Part shown: positions 61,304 through 64,000 of the stretch, one piece after another
Position numbering within the stretch: position 1 is the stretch's first letter
Layout of the letters: each line of letters starts with the position of its first letter
Assembly: GCF_029873635.1 (NCBI RefSeq)
Contig: NC_080417.1
Coordinates: 32,042,214-32,106,213, forward strand
Length of the DNA: 64,000 bases
Origin: Malania oleifera
Taxonomy: Eukaryota > Streptophyta > Magnoliopsida > Santalales > Ximeniaceae
Direction of reading: 5' to 3'
Position numbers and translations under genes: made by a program
Notes under the pieces: generated by a model
Seen by the model: only the letters and a program-made list of their open reading frames with translations
What the model was told of the DNA's origin: nothing
Databases searched by the model: none

Positions 61304-63541
61304 TGTTGGCCTTACAAGGCTTAACATCTTGTTTTGATGCTAACAAATAAGTAGAACTTAACATGCTTTGGTTAAGTGATTTATTTTCAGGACTCAATGA
61401 TGAATGCAAGGTTAAAGAATTCATGAAAGCTTGTGCATCAAAGAAGGATGATTATATCAAAGCTTGAGGCATGGATTAAAACTTGAAGATCATGAGAGCA
61501 TTAATATTAAATAAAAAACTTTAAGAATGAAAGCCCAAGTGATCAACATGGAAAGCTCAAAGAAAGATGAAGCAAGCATAAAGACCTCAAGGAATTCAAG
61601 AATTGAAAAAGTCTATAGGAAATGTCATGTAAGTGCTTCAAAGAATTTCAATATGGATGCGTGAAACTCTTAAGTTAACTTCTTGGACCTAAATACCTTT
61701 TAACATACTTGGAAAATATTTTTATAAGGTCAAAAATTATTTCAAAAAGGTTAGAGTCATTTTTGGAATGAAAAACACCAAAAAGAGGATTTCCAAATTG
61801 CTATCATTTTTTCTACATCAACATTGAGGTGCATTTTTTTTATATCAAATAATCTCTATTTTAAAAAGTATTTAACATGAAAGTTGTATAATTTTATCTT
61901 AAATTTCGTTTAACACCAAGAACACCTAATTTCGAGTTGTATAGAAAAAGTTATGACTAAAATACTGAAATGGGGTCGAAGTTGTCAACCAACTAAACAC
62001 TGTTCACGACGGAACATCAAAAGACTGAACAAGACACTTCAGTCGTCTGGCCCTCAACCTCGGTCATCTGAAGATTAGGTTTAGTCATCTGAAGATTTTT
62101 CTAAAGGTTTTCTAAAGAGGCAGAACCACCTCAGACGACTGAACCCGAAAGTTCAGACGTTTGAACACAGTTAACGGTCATTTTTTTAAAAAGTTTTTAG
62201 TTTCAAACTTATATTTCTTGTGCTCCAAACTTTCAATAAACTTGGGAAACACTCAAAGACACTTGGAGAACACGAAATAGACTTGATTACTCATCTACAA
62301 ATAACCCCCCAAGGCTAAGGATTAAATACACCAAGAAAATACAACAAACAAACTTTCTTGCTCTCAAATCTCCCAATTCTCTCAAAGCTCTCTTATGCAA
62401 TCAATTTCCAAGTTTCACTACTGAAGTTTGTTGTGAATTTATCAAGAAAATTCTGAGTCTACTCTTAATTCTTTCAACCTAGAAAGAAGGCTTACGATGA
62501 TATCTTCTTGAGCTTCATATTTCCATATTGTGAATTTGTTTGAAGTATATTAGTTTTTAAATTGTACTAATCAGCTCTTTGCGAGAGCATTCTTTGTACA
62601 CATCTGTTCGATCTTTATCTTGTAGATTGACGATTCCAATGACTATTTGGATCGTTGGCTAAGCAAAGGGGGATATTGCTTAGAGAGACGGGCTCTAGCC
62701 TAAAGGAGTGACCGGACGAGGGGATATCGTTTGGAGAAGGCGGGCTCTAGCCTTAACCAAGGAGTGTTGTAAAGGTATTGTTCCACCCATCAAAGGAACA
62801 AGTTTATTGAATCCTTTGGTGGTTTTCCAAAGGCGAGAATGTAGGCTGGGTATAAGTCGCACCTCATAAAAATCTCTCACTCTATCTTTCCCTTACTCTT
62901 TATTTTCAGCATATTTAAATTGTATGGATGGTTTAATTGATAATCATATATACTACGTAATATAGAAATCAAGTAAACTTGAAGTCTAATTTTGATTTGG
63001 GTTGCAGAAACCGAAAGGGAGTACGTTGGTTATACCATATCTTGCGGAAACCATACAGGAGTACGTTATTTGGTTAAACAGCCCAAGGATAAATTAATTG
63101 AGAGTTTAGTTGAGTTTTGAATAATTGAGAAGAGTGTAGTTGTTGTGTTGATTGGATATTATATTGCACATCATATTGAAGAAGCAAAACCATCAATACA
63201 AGGCTTTATATCAGCAAGTACAAATTTCATATATGCAGGGCTTATATAAACAAACAAACTATTTTAAGTGCTTATATTGCCAAAGTGGTGTATGTGTTAA
63301 TTTTGGTTTGGTTGTTTACTTTCAATTTGTGATTGATTGGATTGGATGATTACTTACTTGAATGTTTGAATGATTATGTTGTTGTGGATTGAATTAAGAA
63401 ATAGGCTTTTGCTGAAAGTCTGAAAAATCAACAACAAGTTAAGAATTGGTTAAAAAGAAGTTTAAGAATTCTTAAAAAAAATTAAAAGAAAATTTTAAAA
63501 TCCAATACACCCCCCCTCTTTGGACTACACCTTGCTTTTCA
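61304..63541 (+). mobile_element. Solo LTR (copia-type, 2.24 kb)
   Basis: TGTTGGCCTTACAAGGC to ...CCCCCCCTCTTTGGACTACACCTTGCTTTTCA, flanked by AGGGG (61299-61303 and 63542-63546). It contains CAGTCGTCTGG / GACGACTGAAC-type words (62035-62165) and a repeated GGGCTCTAGCCT unit (62686-62755). No primer site follows. Confidence 0.88.
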
Positions 63542-63546
63542 AGGGG

Positions 63547-64000
63547 GAATTGTTTAAAATTCATCCAATGAGCATTTTTAATGCGTGGTTATACTTTTTG
63601 GATGATTTGCATGAGGTGAATGCTAGTATCTATCTTTGCTGAATGACTATGTTGTGGATGGATAATTTATGACATAAATTACTATTTGAGTTACTACTGT
63701 ATTCCTATCTGAACTGAACACTTACAATCCATTCTTCGCTTAAATGTTAGATCTTACTAAATGGATGGATTATATTTTTGAAATGAAATGTTTCAACTGA
63801 ATGCCACTATCCATTGCATATAAGATAAATTTATTATTTAACAGATAGTCTATACTTATTATACTACTGGATTGCATGCTTGGTCTGAATGCCTCCTACA
63901 TGACTAATGCAGTGATGTAAATAGTGGATATAGGTTCTCGCTTGCTCAATCTGAATTGTATTTGCATGAAGCAGATTATTTTGAATTATTTGTGTGAATC
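63547..64000. other. Right end of window, no gene recognised
   Basis: AT-rich sequence. Rejoined to 61298 it reads TTGAGGGGGAATTG, like the purine-rich stretch often found between pol and the 3' LTR of long copia elements; this is only suggestive. Confidence 0.35.

Overview
The window is plant nuclear DNA, almost certainly from an angiosperm. The bulk is LTR retrotransposon of Ty3/gypsy and Ty1/copia type, and the only host gene seen in place is the first exon of an L-galactose dehydrogenase gene, a plant ascorbate-pathway enzyme, running off the left edge on the minus strand. I cannot name the species. No prokaryotic feature, CRISPR array, rRNA or tRNA gene was found.

Layout. 1-98: start of the L-galactose dehydrogenase gene, then its upstream region and AT-rich DNA to about 3.1 kb. 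3.17-4.54 kb: truncated copia remnant (5' LTR tail, primer binding site, gag, start of protease). 4.5-5.92 kb: probable decayed LTR. 6.26-48.34 kb: one large nest. Working outward from target-site duplications (TSDs), an old gypsy-type element (TSD AGTTT) has a Ty1/copia element (TSD ACGAC) inserted 9 bp into its 3' LTR. That copia element is about 5.5 kb when its five pieces are added up. It is broken by (a) a reverse-oriented solo LTR at 7371-13902, itself split by another LTR (7713-12275) that carries a captured protein-kinase fragment; (b) a 9.4-kb Tekay/Del-like chromovirus at 14142-23499 (TSD AGCAT); (c) a second chromovirus at 25239-36511 with a solo LTR in its 3' LTR; and (d) a solo LTR at 39285-43748 (TSD CTAAG) that holds a further solo LTR at 40075-42179 (TSD ATGTC). 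The outermost LTR also took a reverse solo LTR at 45887-47791 (TSD GTATA).

To the right lies a separate internally deleted Athila-like element on the minus strand (49249-55222, TSD AGAAT). It is followed by a copia-type LTR with gag remnant (55865-about 58640) and two solo LTRs of related families (59107-61065, TSD CTTTT; 61304-63541, TSD AGGGG).

No retrotransposon here is coding-competent. Both chromovirus gag-pol regions are closed by many stop codons, mostly TAG where the other copy or the family has CAG or TGG, plus frameshifts. The copia element has lost its protease segment. The most unusual item is the kinase fragment at about 9766-10620 (minus strand), an intronless copy of the catalytic part of an AP2-associated/Numb-associated (NAK-type) kinase. 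It retains its key catalytic residues and has a single nonsense codon. A second is a small inverted repeat with apparently compensating base changes at the 5' tip of four related copia-type LTRs.
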